DNA from: an uncultured Bacteroidales bacterium
Lineage (GTDB): Bacteria; Bacteroidota; Bacteroidia; Bacteroidales; Paludibacteraceae
Direction: 5' to 3'
DNA: 46,114 nt
Assembly: GCA_903830915.1 (NCBI GenBank)
Contig: CAIKVR010000295.1
Span: 1-46,114 of the forward strand
This document shows, piece by piece, positions 7,066-17,450 of the stretch. Each line of letters starts with the position of its first letter. Positions within the stretch are counted from its first letter, which is position 1. Made by a program: the position numbers and the translations under genes. The notes beneath the pieces were generated by a model. It made no database searches. It was not told where the DNA came from and was given only the letters and a program-made list of their open reading frames with translations.

Positions 7066-9051
7066 TTACCATCCCGGATTTTGATAGAATGTGTTTGAAG
7101 CACGTCCCAGTTCATTATTTGGAATAGGGAGTAGGGAGTATTTTGCATAATATCCCATCAAGGCTCGCATTGAATAAATAGGTCGATAATCGTTATTTCC
7201 AGCTGAATTCTTACCTGCATCGTTTTTATAGTTGCCTGCGCCATCTGAACCATACAGTTTGGTATCATTAACTGCCTGATCGTAAGCTGATTTGTATTTA
7301 TTATAACCCCAGCGGATCAAATCCATACGTCGAACGCCTTCGAAACAAAGTTCACGTGAACGTTCATCCTGGATATAGGTTAAATCGTACGAACTGATAG
7401 AACCAAGTCCTGCACGACCTCGAATCTGATTTAGATAAGTCAATCCGTTAGCAGTTGTAGCTCCTTGAGCTCCTTTCTTGAAAAGAGCTGCTTCGGCAGT
7501 CATTAATAACACATCGGCATAACGCAAAATGGGGAAATTACAGGAGGTATTATATTTTTCTCTGGCTGTAGCCATGAAGGATGGGATAACTTCAAATTCC
7601 CTGCGCCATTTGCCTATACCCCGGCTGTAAACATTCATGTAGCCCGAAGCCGATGTTCCGGTCATTTTTACAGATGTGATTGCTCCACCAGAAACTGTCA
7701 TGGTAAACAAAGTACCGCTACCTGTTGAAGTACTTACTGTTCCGGAAACCCAGGCATTGCTATAACCCTCTACTTTTACACCAGTAAAAGTTCCATCGGT
7801 ATATCCAACTCCTCCATTATCTATTACTGTTTCATCCACCAATTTGTCACCTTTTACCACAAAACGTAATTTGGCCGGTGTAGAAGGAACACCCATAGAA
7901 CTTGGCAAAGTGTATGAAGTATAGTAATAGCGTATGTTATTTGAGTTTTTATAAGCATAAGGAGCAATATTCCAATCGAGACGAAGATCGCCTTTCTCGT
8001 ATTTTGTCCAAAGTGTGGCATGTGGACGTAATTGAGACTCACAATAACCAATAGTACTTGTTGAATAATTTGGGTCAAGACAGTCAACACCTATAACTGA
8101 ACCCAGAGAATTCAAATATCCTCCGTTCCATGCCTGATAAGGACCTGTCAGATTTGATTTCATAAAGAACGAACAATCCCAGATTGCTTCTTTATTTTGG
8201 TCGGTACCCACCATATTCATCATATTGCTTAAGAAAACTATAGCATAACCGGGTATCTCAATTCCTTTATAAGTAAAGCCCGAAGTATTGAGCGAATGTA
8301 TGTTTCTGTCAATCAGTTGTTTCCCCCAAACAGCCACTGAATCATACATAGTTGAATCTTTTATTGCTTCATGTGAGGCCATAAATAATCCCACACGGAG
8401 TGATAGTCCTTCGGCCACTGATTTAGTGATATAGGTAGTTTTCTGTCTTTCGGTAATTTCTTTCAGGAGCGGAACTGCTTCACGAAGTTCTTTCACTGCA
8501 AAACCGCATACTTCTTTCATCGAATTACGTGGCAAATCCAGGTTTGTCATCTGATCCACTGGTATGTTGCGTATAGGCACCGGACCGTAATGTACGGCAA
8601 GCATGTAATGAGCAAAAGCACGCAGGGTTTTGGCTTGTCCTACCAAATCGGCTTTTTTGGCTTCGTCCATTTGTACAGATTTCGACATTTCAATCACGAT
8701 ATTGCAGGATTCTATGATTTCGTACATGGCGCGCCATAATTCCTGAATAAAGGGAGTGGTAGTACTGCTGCAATTGTGCAGACCTATATTTGTTTGATCA
8801 GTATTATTGGTTGTTTTATAAAACGATTCATCTGTATCACAGCCGTTTATTCCACCCCACATCCCATATCCAAACGTGCTACGGTCAGTGGTGAGGGTAC
8901 TGTATGCAGTAGTCAACATTCCTGTCATGAGTGCTTCGGAAGGATGCTGAAGATTTGGTTTGGTACTTGTAAGCGACAAATCGGAATCACATGCGGAAAT
9001 ACTAAAAAGTATAACCGGAATTAGTATAAGATTAAAATATTTAATTCGCAT
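7066..9051 (-). CDS. susD: SusD/RagB-family nutrient-binding lipoprotein
   Basis: 661 aa, longer than the usual 500-600. Seen: a lipoprotein signal (ISAC, C21), SusD-type TPR helices (about 90-250) and the C-terminal RagB/SusD pattern ILRYADVLLMTAEA, YLNQIRGRAGL and ERSRELCFEGVRRMDLIRWG. Known: SusD caps the SusC pore and binds the glycan at the cell surface. Odd: between about residues 390 and 470 there is an inserted module with Gly/Thr/Ser-rich repeats (GGVGYTDGTFTGV, FTMTVSGGAITSVKMTGTSA) of the kind seen in phage tail and surface proteins. This accounts for the extra length and may alter glycan binding. It lies 13 bp after susC. Confidence 0.95.
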   Translation of the reverse strand: MRIKYFNLILIPVILFSISACDSDLSLTSTKPNLQHPSEALMTGMLTTAYSTLTTDRSTFGYGMWGGINGCDTDESFYKTTNNTDQTNIGLHNCSSTTTPFIQELWRAMYEIIESCNIVIEMSKSVQMDEAKKADLVGQAKTLRAFAHYMLAVHYGPVPIRNIPVDQMTNLDLPRNSMKEVCGFAVKELREAVPLLKEITERQKTTYITKSVAEGLSLRVGLFMASHEAIKDSTMYDSVAVWGKQLIDRNIHSLNTSGFTYKGIEIPGYAIVFLSNMMNMVGTDQNKEAIWDCSFFMKSNLTGPYQAWNGGYLNSLGSVIGVDCLDPNYSTSTIGYCESQLRPHATLWTKYEKGDLRLDWNIAPYAYKNSNNIRYYYTSYTLPSSMGVPSTPAKLRFVVKGDKLVDETVIDNGGVGYTDGTFTGVKVEGYSNAWVSGTVSTSTGSGTLFTMTVSGGAITSVKMTGTSASGYMNVYSRGIGKWRREFEVIPSFMATAREKYNTSCNFPILRYADVLLMTAEAALFKKGAQGATTANGLTYLNQIRGRAGLGSISSYDLTYIQDERSRELCFEGVRRMDLIRWGYNKYKSAYDQAVNDTKLYGSDGAGNYKNDAGKNSAGNNDYRPIYSMRALMGYYAKYSLLPIPNNELGRASNTFYQNPGW

Positions 9052-9064
9052 AATATTTAGTTTT

Positions 9065-12000
9065 TTAGAAGGTTATATTAATACCACCACTTAAAATTAG
9101 CGAGCGTGGATAAGCTGCTTTGTCCAAACCTGCGGTCATCGAGGAATAGGAGGTAGTATTGGTAATTTCGGTATAACCTGTACCTCTCTTCTGATTAACT
9201 CCTTCATAGTTAGATACTTCTGGATCCTGTCCGCTATACTTCGTCCATAAAGCAAGATTCTGTGCCGACACATTCACCGAAATATTGGATAGTTTTAATT
9301 TCGATACAACTTTAGAAGGAATTACATAACTGAGCGAAAGCGTTTTGAAACGAATAAATGAACCATCTTCAACATATTTATCTGTAAAACGCGGCGTAGA
9401 AGTGCTCACATCACCAAAACCAGTCGATTCCAGAATACGTGGAATATCGGTATTGGTATTGGTAGGTGTCCAGCGGTTTGCAAACGATTCATTCATATTG
9501 CCACGAACCCAGTATCTGCCCGATTCACCTAATAAAAGTGCATAGGCATTCAATACTTTATTTCCGTAACTGTACTGGAAAAATGCTGAGAGCGAAAATC
9601 CTTTCCAGCTAATTGTGGACGAAATACCACCGGTAAGTAATGGAAGGGGTGAACCCAGTGTTGTACGGTCATTATCATCAATAATTCCATCGCCATTCAA
9701 ATCTTTGTATTTCCGATCGCCCGGTTGAGGACCATAATTGGCATTTTTCAGCGTGTTGAAACGTACTACACCCGGTTTCAGTGTATAGATTCCGTTTGGA
9801 TTAGCCGTAAAATCATCGTACTGATATAAACCATCAGTCATAAAACCGTAGAACTGGGAAATGTTTCCTCCTTTTTTGGCAATCCATAAGGCTGTAATAT
9901 CAGGGTTGGTTACTCCCTGAACCAACACATCATTTCCCTGAGCAATTTCAAGTACTTTATTGGTGTTGTAGCTACTATTCAGATTAACCGACCAATTCAA
10001 ATCCTTGGTTTGTATTAAAGTTGCTCCAATCGTAAGTTCCAATCCCTGATTCAGCACACTTCCCACATTTTCATAGCGGGTATTAGAGCCATTGAAATAG
10101 CCTGCAAAGTACGGAATATTTTTGGCCATTAAGAAATCAGAAGTGACTCTGCTGTAATAATCGGCAGTTAAAGTAATTCGGTCATTGAATAAACTCCAAT
10201 CAGTACCGATATTGTATTCGGTGGTTTTTTCCCAGGTCAGGTTTGGATTTGGATAGAAATACTGGGTTAATCCATGATTGAGAGTTGTTCCATCGTAAGT
10301 ATAAGATCTGAAACTCTGCAACTGTCCCAGTTCTAATAAATACGAAAAATCACTAACACCACGGTTATTACCTACCGAACCGGTACTTAACCGAACTTTT
10401 GCATCACTAACTACATCTTTTAGTGAATTCATAAATGGTTCATTAATTAGCTTCCAAGCAAATGCACAGGATGGAAAATATCCCCACTGATTAGGTTTAT
10501 AGAATTTGGAAGAACCGTCTGCACGGAAATTCACAGTAAACAAATAGCGGTCGAACAAGCTGTAATTGATACGTCCCAGATAGGATAACAACTGATTAGC
10601 CGAACCGTTATAGCCTGTTTGAGTACCCGATCCCGATGTTGTAACAGTTCCTGACGACAAATTGTATAAACCCAGGTATTCAAACTCAGGCGTCATGTTA
10701 ATCACACGTGTTGTTTGTGTTTTAAAGCCACTATATTGATAAGTAAGACCCACCATCACATCCAGCGAATTATCTTTATTGAATTTTTTTCTGTAGGTTA
10801 ATAGATTTTCATTAAGGAAGTTGCTTACATCCTGATTATCAACTGTACCATTAACTCCGTTGACATTAATCACAGATGTTGATGTCGAACTTGGATCGCT
10901 ACTAGATTTTCGTTGATATAGAAGTCCCTGTATCGTTTTTGAATTATAAAACTGCTCACGATTGGTATTGATAAAAGTACCTCCCACCGCAGTAGTAAAT
11001 ACAAAATCTTTTAGAAAACGGAGTTCAAGTTTGCCGTTTACGGTTGTTGTTCCCTGTGTACGCACATCGTATTCATTTTCTGCCTGTTGTAGTGGATTGA
11101 CCAAAACAGAAGGATCAATACCGTAGTCGAGGTTTCCTCCTGCTAACATGGAGCTATCGACTTCGGCCAATAACAAATCCTGTCCACCAAGACCCGATGT
11201 AGGTCGGTACTGACGCATATATTTCATCACCGAATTGGTTCGGGTAATAATGGTATTGTGTGTTGCTTTTAACTGAAGCTTAACTGATTTATTAAAACGC
11301 TGATCCAGACTGAATTGGGCGTTATAACGATTCATTCCGGTGTTTAGAATAACCCCTTTTTGGTCAACGTATCCGAGATTAAAATTATATTTAGTTTCGG
11401 CATTTCCTCCATTAATTGATAAGGAGTGAGTCTGAGTTGGTGAAGCTGCCATCAGCAAATCAGGCCAGTTATACCCGGCTTCATTTCTGTAATTATCCAG
11501 TGTAGTTGAGTCTTTTCCATTATTCAAATACATCTTGTAAAATGTATTATATTGAGATGAACCCTCTTTGGATGCAATTTCCTGTTGCATTTTTACATAC
11601 TCATAAGGTCCCATCATTTTAGGCATAGCAGGCTTGGCTGTCATCGAAAAATTATAACTGTAATCCACTTTGGTTTTTCCAACGGTTCCCTGCTTTGTAT
11701 TGATAATAATAACCCCATTTGCACCGCGTGAACCATAAATGGCTATGGAAGATGCATCTTTCAGAACATCAATACTTTCGATGTTTTTGGAATCGAGTGT
11801 TGCCAAATCAAAGTTCTCCATCGGAAAACCATCAATAACATATAAAGGTGAAGCATCCTGCGAGAGCGAACCACCGCGTATAGTTACCTGAGCCTGTGCT
11901 CCGGGTGCTGCATCAGCAGCAATTATGTTTACCCCTGCTATTCTACCCGCCAAGGCCTGATCGATTGTAGAAGTTGGAATTGAGTTTATTTCAACCATAT

Positions 12001-12385
12001 TCACCTTGCCCACAGAACCTGTAAGATCCTTACGGCGCACTGAACCGTATCCGATAGCAACTGCTTCGTTGAGCTGAAGTGCTTTGTCCTCGAGGCTTAC
12101 ATTAACTACAATACGATTTTCAATGGGAACTTCAAGTGTTTCCATCCCTAAAAAACTAAAAATAAGGGTTGCATTGGAACTGGACTTTATAGAATATGTT
12201 CCTTTAAAGTCGGTGATGGTGGCATCTTTAGTCCCTTTGACCTTAACCGTAACACCTGCCAAAGGTTCATTGGTTTTATCGGTTACAGTTCCGACAATTT
12301 GTTTTTTCTGTGCATGGAGCTCAAGTCCGAAACAAAGAAGCATCAAAAGCATAATCCACTTTTGTCTTTGAAATAAGTTGTACAT
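9065..12385 (-). CDS. susC: SusC/RagA-family TonB-dependent outer-membrane transporter
   Basis: 1106 aa. Seen: a signal peptide (about 1-25), a carboxypeptidase-regulatory-like domain (IVGTVTDKTNEPLAGVTV, about 30-105), a TonB-box-like stretch (EAVAIGYG), a plug domain with TSTIDQALAGRIAGVNI, LYVIDGFPM and YGSRGANGVIIINTKQG, then a long beta-barrel ending in the aromatic residue expected for an outer-membrane protein (GGINITF). Known: with SusD it imports oligosaccharides across the outer membrane using TonB energy. In this locus it is not the first gene: at least 16 enzyme and binding-protein genes are transcribed in the same direction ahead of it. It has its own promoter region with the shared operator. 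Confidence 0.97.
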   Translation of the reverse strand: MYNLFQRQKWIMLLMLLCFGLELHAQKKQIVGTVTDKTNEPLAGVTVKVKGTKDATITDFKGTYSIKSSSNATLIFSFLGMETLEVPIENRIVVNVSLEDKALQLNEAVAIGYGSVRRKDLTGSVGKVNMVEINSIPTSTIDQALAGRIAGVNIIAADAAPGAQAQVTIRGGSLSQDASPLYVIDGFPMENFDLATLDSKNIESIDVLKDASSIAIYGSRGANGVIIINTKQGTVGKTKVDYSYNFSMTAKPAMPKMMGPYEYVKMQQEIASKEGSSQYNTFYKMYLNNGKDSTTLDNYRNEAGYNWPDLLMAASPTQTHSLSINGGNAETKYNFNLGYVDQKGVILNTGMNRYNAQFSLDQRFNKSVKLQLKATHNTIITRTNSVMKYMRQYRPTSGLGGQDLLLAEVDSSMLAGGNLDYGIDPSVLVNPLQQAENEYDVRTQGTTTVNGKLELRFLKDFVFTTAVGGTFINTNREQFYNSKTIQGLLYQRKSSSDPSSTSTSVINVNGVNGTVDNQDVSNFLNENLLTYRKKFNKDNSLDVMVGLTYQYSGFKTQTTRVINMTPEFEYLGLYNLSSGTVTTSGSGTQTGYNGSANQLLSYLGRINYSLFDRYLFTVNFRADGSSKFYKPNQWGYFPSCAFAWKLINEPFMNSLKDVVSDAKVRLSTGSVGNNRGVSDFSYLLELGQLQSFRSYTYDGTTLNHGLTQYFYPNPNLTWEKTTEYNIGTDWSLFNDRITLTADYYSRVTSDFLMAKNIPYFAGYFNGSNTRYENVGSVLNQGLELTIGATLIQTKDLNWSVNLNSSYNTNKVLEIAQGNDVLVQGVTNPDITALWIAKKGGNISQFYGFMTDGLYQYDDFTANPNGIYTLKPGVVRFNTLKNANYGPQPGDRKYKDLNGDGIIDDNDRTTLGSPLPLLTGGISSTISWKGFSLSAFFQYSYGNKVLNAYALLLGESGRYWVRGNMNESFANRWTPTNTNTDIPRILESTGFGDVSTSTPRFTDKYVEDGSFIRFKTLSLSYVIPSKVVSKLKLSNISVNVSAQNLALWTKYSGQDPEVSNYEGVNQKRGTGYTEITNTTSYSSMTAGLDKAAYPRSLILSGGINITF

Positions 12386-12445
12386 TTTATAGTGTTAATT
12401 TAAGGTTTGTAAAAAATTATAATATTGTGATACAAAATCCTGACA

Positions 12446-12512
12446 CAAAAATAGAGATTCAACGGGTTAAATGTCGTAAAAATAGTATCAAAAGCTGGGA
12501 ATTTTGTTTCAT
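12446..12512 (-). promoter_or_regulatory. susC promoter with paired 21-bp-spaced operator half-sites
   Basis: The -7 box on the minus strand is TATTTTTG (12446-12453), 60 nt before the susC start. Half-site A (plus-strand reading AAAAATAGTATCAA) is at 12478-12491, 24 nt from the box; half-site B (GAATTTTGTTTCAT) is at 12499-12512, 45 nt from the box. Offsets are identical to three other PUL promoters. Confidence 0.65.
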
Positions 12513-12574
12513 CGCGTTTTTTTGTTAGTTTTAAACCTATATTATTCAGTTTTTTATGTTTAATGTATGTGTTT

Positions 12575-14251
12575 TTATTTCTTTTGAACAATAAAAAAAG
12601 TTAGCTTTACTATTTCTGCCATTCTAATTCTTGGTTCGGTCAATCGTCCCCATTGCCAAGCAGCAACAGTTACTTGTATCGGGAGCTTTGATTTTGGTGG
12701 AATCTTTGTAAAGATAAGTTTTTTGTTTTCAATAATTGCAGGACCAGCCACCACATAAAACTCTACCGGTAAACCTGAATCAGAAGTGGCATTCAGAGTA
12801 ATTGATTTAGTGCCAACTATCACATCAGATATTTTCTCAAAGGTGATTTTTTGAGTTTTACCTGAGGTGTTTTTAGGCAGGGTTAATCCACAAGGTTGGA
12901 ATACGGCTCTTAAACTATCACTTCCTGCTATTCTTACTCCCAAATAATTGGCTGTAGCCGGCCAACTTCTGTCCAATGCTATTCTGAAATGGTTATTTCC
13001 TATGGGCTTGAATTGTCCGCAAACCCACTCAAGCGAGGGTTTTCCAATGGTTTTTGCAAGTTGATCTCCAGCTCCCACTGTGAAATTTGCCGGAATTTTC
13101 TCTAATAATATAGGTTTCACGCTGAATGTAATACCATCTTCACCCATATCGGTTGGAATGAGTTTGGATATGCCATTGAAGATAAACGGTGCAATTTTTC
13201 CACTGTCGTTCAGAAAGGCGGGAATTTGTGTAGCTGCCTTCCAATTTATAGCCGCAAAGGATTGTGCATTTTGTGCGCTTGGTTTATCGAAAAACCAGGG
13301 TAAAGCCTCTGAATCAGTTTTTGTACCAGAACAGACTACAACAGGATGATTCTCATGACCGGGCAAAGGCATATCGGCTAAAAATCCCTTTTCCAGCTTA
13401 ACAGGTTTAAGCTTCGGACTTCCATCTTCAGAAAGTCGCGATTTTGCTACTAAATCAATGTAGTTTGCAAAATAGTTGGCTAATTTCTCCGAGCAATCAA
13501 AATGGCCGCTCGACCCGTCAATAATATAGCTCAATGGCCAGTTCGGATTTTGTTTGCGTTGAGTAAGAATCGCCTCATAAGCAGTATTTACATCATTCCA
13601 ACGTGTACGGATATCCACTTTATCCTGTCCCCATTCCTGAGCTGTTCCAAAAGCCACTAAAGTTGGTACTTCCCTGTTTCTTGGTGGCAAATGATTATTT
13701 TTTATAAAAATCCCGGCAATACAGCGTTCAGGACAATATTCCATTAACGCATCCACCATTAACAAATGACCAGATTCACCCATCGGCAACCAAGGAACAG
13801 TAGCCACTTCAGCATAACCCGAAGTTTCAGCCAGTTTGGTGAGTATTTGTTGAAGGAAATCAACGGTAGTTTTATATTCCAGCGCCATATTCAGTGTTTT
13901 TCCCTCTTTGGTGGATTTGCGAAAATTCATAAAGGTTGGTGTGCTCCAGATGATTCCCAAATCATTCGCTTCGCAGACTTTTCGAATAGCTGTATGACCT
14001 ACCAGCATGTGCTCAGGCACATTGGTACACATAATGAGCAACCCACGAAGTTTTTTACAATTTTCAGGAATCCAGAGATAAAGCGTTGCATTGGTTTTGG
14101 AACTGTCAGCCCAGACTGTACAGGTTCCGGTTTGCATAAACTGAAATACCTGATTAACAGGAGAACGTTTGGATTCGGGGGTTTCCTGAGCTTTTACCTG
14201 AAAACAAAGGCAAAGAATAAAGAGGCTGAGGAATTTTAAAATATTTCTCAT
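12575..14251 (-). CDS. Secreted alpha/beta-hydrolase with C-terminal Ig-like domain (putative esterase)
   Basis: 558 aa with a signal peptide (about 1-21). Seen: an alpha/beta-hydrolase-like N-terminal domain (about 40-275) with a candidate nucleophile S160 in PMGESGH, a non-canonical elbow that lacks the usual GxSxG, and a candidate catalytic H250 in DGSSGHFD; a middle beta-rich region; and a C-terminal Ig-like domain (about 460-555, LNATSDSGLPVEFYVV) common in Bacteroidota PUL proteins. I do not recognise a CAZy esterase family. Inferred: removes acyl groups from the target glycan. Transcribed 42 nt after the 1045-aa lyase gene and before susC. The modified elbow leaves open that it binds rather than cleaves. 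Confidence 0.65.
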   Translation of the reverse strand: MRNILKFLSLFILCLCFQVKAQETPESKRSPVNQVFQFMQTGTCTVWADSSKTNATLYLWIPENCKKLRGLLIMCTNVPEHMLVGHTAIRKVCEANDLGIIWSTPTFMNFRKSTKEGKTLNMALEYKTTVDFLQQILTKLAETSGYAEVATVPWLPMGESGHLLMVDALMEYCPERCIAGIFIKNNHLPPRNREVPTLVAFGTAQEWGQDKVDIRTRWNDVNTAYEAILTQRKQNPNWPLSYIIDGSSGHFDCSEKLANYFANYIDLVAKSRLSEDGSPKLKPVKLEKGFLADMPLPGHENHPVVVCSGTKTDSEALPWFFDKPSAQNAQSFAAINWKAATQIPAFLNDSGKIAPFIFNGISKLIPTDMGEDGITFSVKPILLEKIPANFTVGAGDQLAKTIGKPSLEWVCGQFKPIGNNHFRIALDRSWPATANYLGVRIAGSDSLRAVFQPCGLTLPKNTSGKTQKITFEKISDVIVGTKSITLNATSDSGLPVEFYVVAGPAIIENKKLIFTKIPPKSKLPIQVTVAAWQWGRLTEPRIRMAEIVKLTFFIVQKK

Positions 14252-14293
14252 GATTTCAAAATTATAAGATTTGTATGGTATTAACGCTTTAAA

Positions 14294-17200
14294 CTACTTG
14301 CTTTCCAAAATCATTTTTCCATTACGACTGGTCAGCACTTTAGTCCGGTTATTTTTCACGTCAAAATTTAACTCGTCCGTTTGGTCAGTCCATTTGATAA
14401 TGGCTTTACCGTTGGCAAATTTAATTTCCGGCAATTTTTCGCCATTATAAAACGGAATCAGCAACACTTTATCGTTCAACTGAATACCTTTCTTTTCAAT
14501 AGTCAGGCGGTTGTAGTCTTTACCGTCTTCATCTTTGAGCGTGTTGACGGCCACTTCGGCTCCATTTGCAACGTCGAGGGAGCAAACAAGCAAGAGCGGA
14601 TCACCACTTGCAGGTTCAATGGTTTGATAAGTTTCGCCTTTTTTGAGTGTAACTTGTCTGTCATCGTATCCCAACACGGAACATCCGGCAGGGGTATTCG
14701 GGTAGTTAGCCCTGAAAACGCCTTTGGCAAGCATACCTGTCCATTGATAAAGATGTTGTTTGTCGTCTTTTTTCAAATCATCTACAATCAATCCGTACGA
14801 ATGTTTTCCAAGAATCATACCGGTTGAACGAAAAGCATATTCTACCGGATTCCACAACGCCCGCAGCGTGGGGATAAAGTTGGAATAATTGTATGTTGGC
14901 CACCAGGGACGCATTTTGTAATGGGTTGTTCCCTTGAAAATGCTAAATGTAGCAGAATCGGTTTCGAGTTCCCAACCGTTTTTGGCTACCGTGCTATCGA
15001 TTTTACTGAAACCGGTTCCCCATTTTTGCACCTGGGTGCACCATTGATAGCTGTAACTATACGTTTGATCGACCGAGCCCAAAGCACCGTTTTCGTTCAT
15101 CGACGCTCCGATATAAATGCCTTTGGCGGCAGGTGTTTCGGGTTCTGCTTTGCCGTCGATAATCACTTCGCTGTGGTAACGTCCGGAGTATGTTTTAGGC
15201 ATGGATTCAGTAATCCAGTTCACGCCATTCCCCGAGAAATAAAACATCCCCACATCGGCGTGGTGATGACCGGAGCCGATGTAATGATTGGGGCGAACAT
15301 GCAAACAGAGCCAGGAAGCCTTATCCGAATTGTCGCTCGAAGCGGACATGATTCCATGTACTTCGGTATTCCAGTTGAGGGCTAAATTCAAATCGGCTTT
15401 GGTGGTTGGTTTCCAGTCGGCAACGTAAGGAAATCCAATACCAAAACCGGGATAGGTTGGTCCGGGAAGTCGTACACCTGATATTTTTTTCTCCAAAAAA
15501 GCACGATAAGCCGGCAAATCGAATTTGGCAGGATCTTTTCCCAATTGTTTGTGATAGGGATAATAAGATTCAAAAACATTGGAAATAAGGAAATCGGCGT
15601 TTCGGTCATTCGGGAAAAATGCTTTGAGTTCGGTCACCAACTGCAATGATAAAGGTGTACCACCCCAGGTACCGCTGCTCAGTGTTTCTTTTCCGTTGGG
15701 AGAGGTCGTATAGGTTTGCGCGGTCAGCATTTTGCGCAAATGCGGATGTCCGAACAGGTTATCTCCGCGACGCGCCTGCACCAGCATGGCCAGAAACTCA
15801 AATTGCCAACCACCACCGCTTTTGCCGTTGCTTTCAAACATCTGTCCGTTTTTGTCGATGCCCCATTCTAAGAAGTCTCTTGTCAGTTCGCAACCCGATG
15901 CATACGCTTCCGGGTCAAAACCATCCAATCCTTCGATGGTAGCCATGGCAATGTGTTGGGTCAGATGCCAGGTCATGTGGTTGATATCGCGCCAGGCACG
16001 ACGTGGTCCGTCACCGGCATTCGTTCGGCGGCCATAGGTGGCTTTGGCAATAAAGTTCTGCATAAATTTCTTTTGTTCCGCCGTCATGTATTTCCCTGCA
16101 AAATCGAGCGAAAATGCCAAATCCATGTGCGGCAGTACCCCAACCATGCCACGCCATTGTGTCGAAGCATTGTTTGCGCCATCGGTGCTGATACCAAATT
16201 CTGAATCAGTAGTTTGGATGTAGTTGTCTATTTTCGGCTCTATCACTTTGTAAAAGGTAACCAATGCATTAGCAACGCGTTTACCGAGTTGTTCGTTATC
16301 AGTCAGCAAAGCATACAATGCCATGGTTGTCAGGCAGTTGGTCACATAGGTGATATGCGAATTATGGATGCCCGGTTTGTGGTCTTTGGTGAGTTTAGCG
16401 ACGTGATAGGCTGCCGGTCCTTCGTTTTTGAAATCCTGCAGACTGCGTATTTCATCTACCCGACCTTCTTCAAGGAGTTTGAAAATCTGACCATCGCTGG
16501 TTGTGGGTTCCCACCATGTTTTTTTGAACAAGACTTCGATTTCAATCATCGATTTCTGTGCCGATCTGTTTTCCTGAATGTGTTGTTTCAGCATCGGAAT
16601 ATCTTCGGGACTAAACAACAAACGTGGATAAATACCCGGTGCAGGCACTTTTGAACCCAGTAATTTGAAATTAAATCCACTAAAATCATACGCACTGCGG
16701 GCTGTCTCAGGCCATACGGTTTCGGGACCTTCCTCCAGTTCTTTGAGTTTTTCGGGTGATACACGGGCATGTTCCGTCCATTTTCCCTGCTCTTTTAAGG
16801 TTGGGATGTATTTCATGGTCATATCCGGTTCCATCAGTTTCTCGGGCGTATCAAATGCAGCAACAATACAATCAGAAAGCACCTGATCGTTGTCGTTGTA
16901 AACAATTGGATTATTGCTGATTAACAACAGTCCCCGTTTGGTTTGCAGCAGCTGTTTTCCTAAACTTTTAGCAAATACGGCAGCATCAATATATTTCGTG
17001 CCGTTGATTAAAATCGATGGAACAGTTGCCGGAACATCCGTTTTTGTTCGGCTGAAATCATACACCCAACGCGGTTCAAGAATTTCAAGACCAGCAGGAA
17101 TTGGTTTGGGATTGAACTTGTTGGCAACAAGCATACAGGCAAAACTTTCAGGAACATAGATTGCTCCGTTTTGCAGTACGGCATCACCCCGCAAGATATC

Positions 17201-17431
17201 TTTGTCATCCAGACGGACTTTAAATCCGTTGACATACCCATATTTACTTCCGGCAAAAATGGCGGTGTAATTTTTCAAAGCTTCCATGGCATGTGCCCGG
17301 GCTGAACGGGTATAGGGCAAGCCTTTGTCCTGTTGTGGTATGGACAAATTTTGTGATTGAGTACTTTGAGTGATGAGAAACAGGCAAATGTTGATGGCGA
17401 TTCTTTGGAAAGGGATAACTGATTTTTTCAT
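14294..17431 (-). CDS. Heparinase II/III-like putative polysaccharide lyase (1045 aa) with Cu-amine-oxidase-N-like domain
   Basis: Seen: a signal peptide (about 1-27); a copper-amine-oxidase-N1-like region (about 64-175, KVRLDDKDI, GAIYVPESF); the entry motif shared by the four paralogs, PAPGIYPRLLFSPED (263-277); an alpha/alpha-toroid with Asn-His N484/H485 in DINHMTWHL; and a C-terminal beta-sheet domain with GHHHADVGMF (721-730) and the paralog motif [18 protein letters not shown]. Known: lyases of this fold use Tyr and Asn/His to cleave uronic-acid glycosides by beta-elimination. The Tyr position in the toroid reads GQMFESNG, so Phe may replace the catalytic Tyr. No sorting domain, so probably periplasmic. 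First gene of a transcription unit with the alpha/beta-hydrolase; its promoter carries the shared operator. It is not assigned to a known PL family. Confidence 0.75.
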   Translation of the reverse strand: MKKSVIPFQRIAINICLFLITQSTQSQNLSIPQQDKGLPYTRSARAHAMEALKNYTAIFAGSKYGYVNGFKVRLDDKDILRGDAVLQNGAIYVPESFACMLVANKFNPKPIPAGLEILEPRWVYDFSRTKTDVPATVPSILINGTKYIDAAVFAKSLGKQLLQTKRGLLLISNNPIVYNDNDQVLSDCIVAAFDTPEKLMEPDMTMKYIPTLKEQGKWTEHARVSPEKLKELEEGPETVWPETARSAYDFSGFNFKLLGSKVPAPGIYPRLLFSPEDIPMLKQHIQENRSAQKSMIEIEVLFKKTWWEPTTSDGQIFKLLEEGRVDEIRSLQDFKNEGPAAYHVAKLTKDHKPGIHNSHITYVTNCLTTMALYALLTDNEQLGKRVANALVTFYKVIEPKIDNYIQTTDSEFGISTDGANNASTQWRGMVGVLPHMDLAFSLDFAGKYMTAEQKKFMQNFIAKATYGRRTNAGDGPRRAWRDINHMTWHLTQHIAMATIEGLDGFDPEAYASGCELTRDFLEWGIDKNGQMFESNGKSGGGWQFEFLAMLVQARRGDNLFGHPHLRKMLTAQTYTTSPNGKETLSSGTWGGTPLSLQLVTELKAFFPNDRNADFLISNVFESYYPYHKQLGKDPAKFDLPAYRAFLEKKISGVRLPGPTYPGFGIGFPYVADWKPTTKADLNLALNWNTEVHGIMSASSDNSDKASWLCLHVRPNHYIGSGHHHADVGMFYFSGNGVNWITESMPKTYSGRYHSEVIIDGKAEPETPAAKGIYIGASMNENGALGSVDQTYSYSYQWCTQVQKWGTGFSKIDSTVAKNGWELETDSATFSIFKGTTHYKMRPWWPTYNYSNFIPTLRALWNPVEYAFRSTGMILGKHSYGLIVDDLKKDDKQHLYQWTGMLAKGVFRANYPNTPAGCSVLGYDDRQVTLKKGETYQTIEPASGDPLLLVCSLDVANGAEVAVNTLKDEDGKDYNRLTIEKKGIQLNDKVLLIPFYNGEKLPEIKFANGKAIIKWTDQTDELNFDVKNNRTKVLTSRNGKMILESK

Positions 17432-17450
17432 ACTACATAGATTTGAGCAA

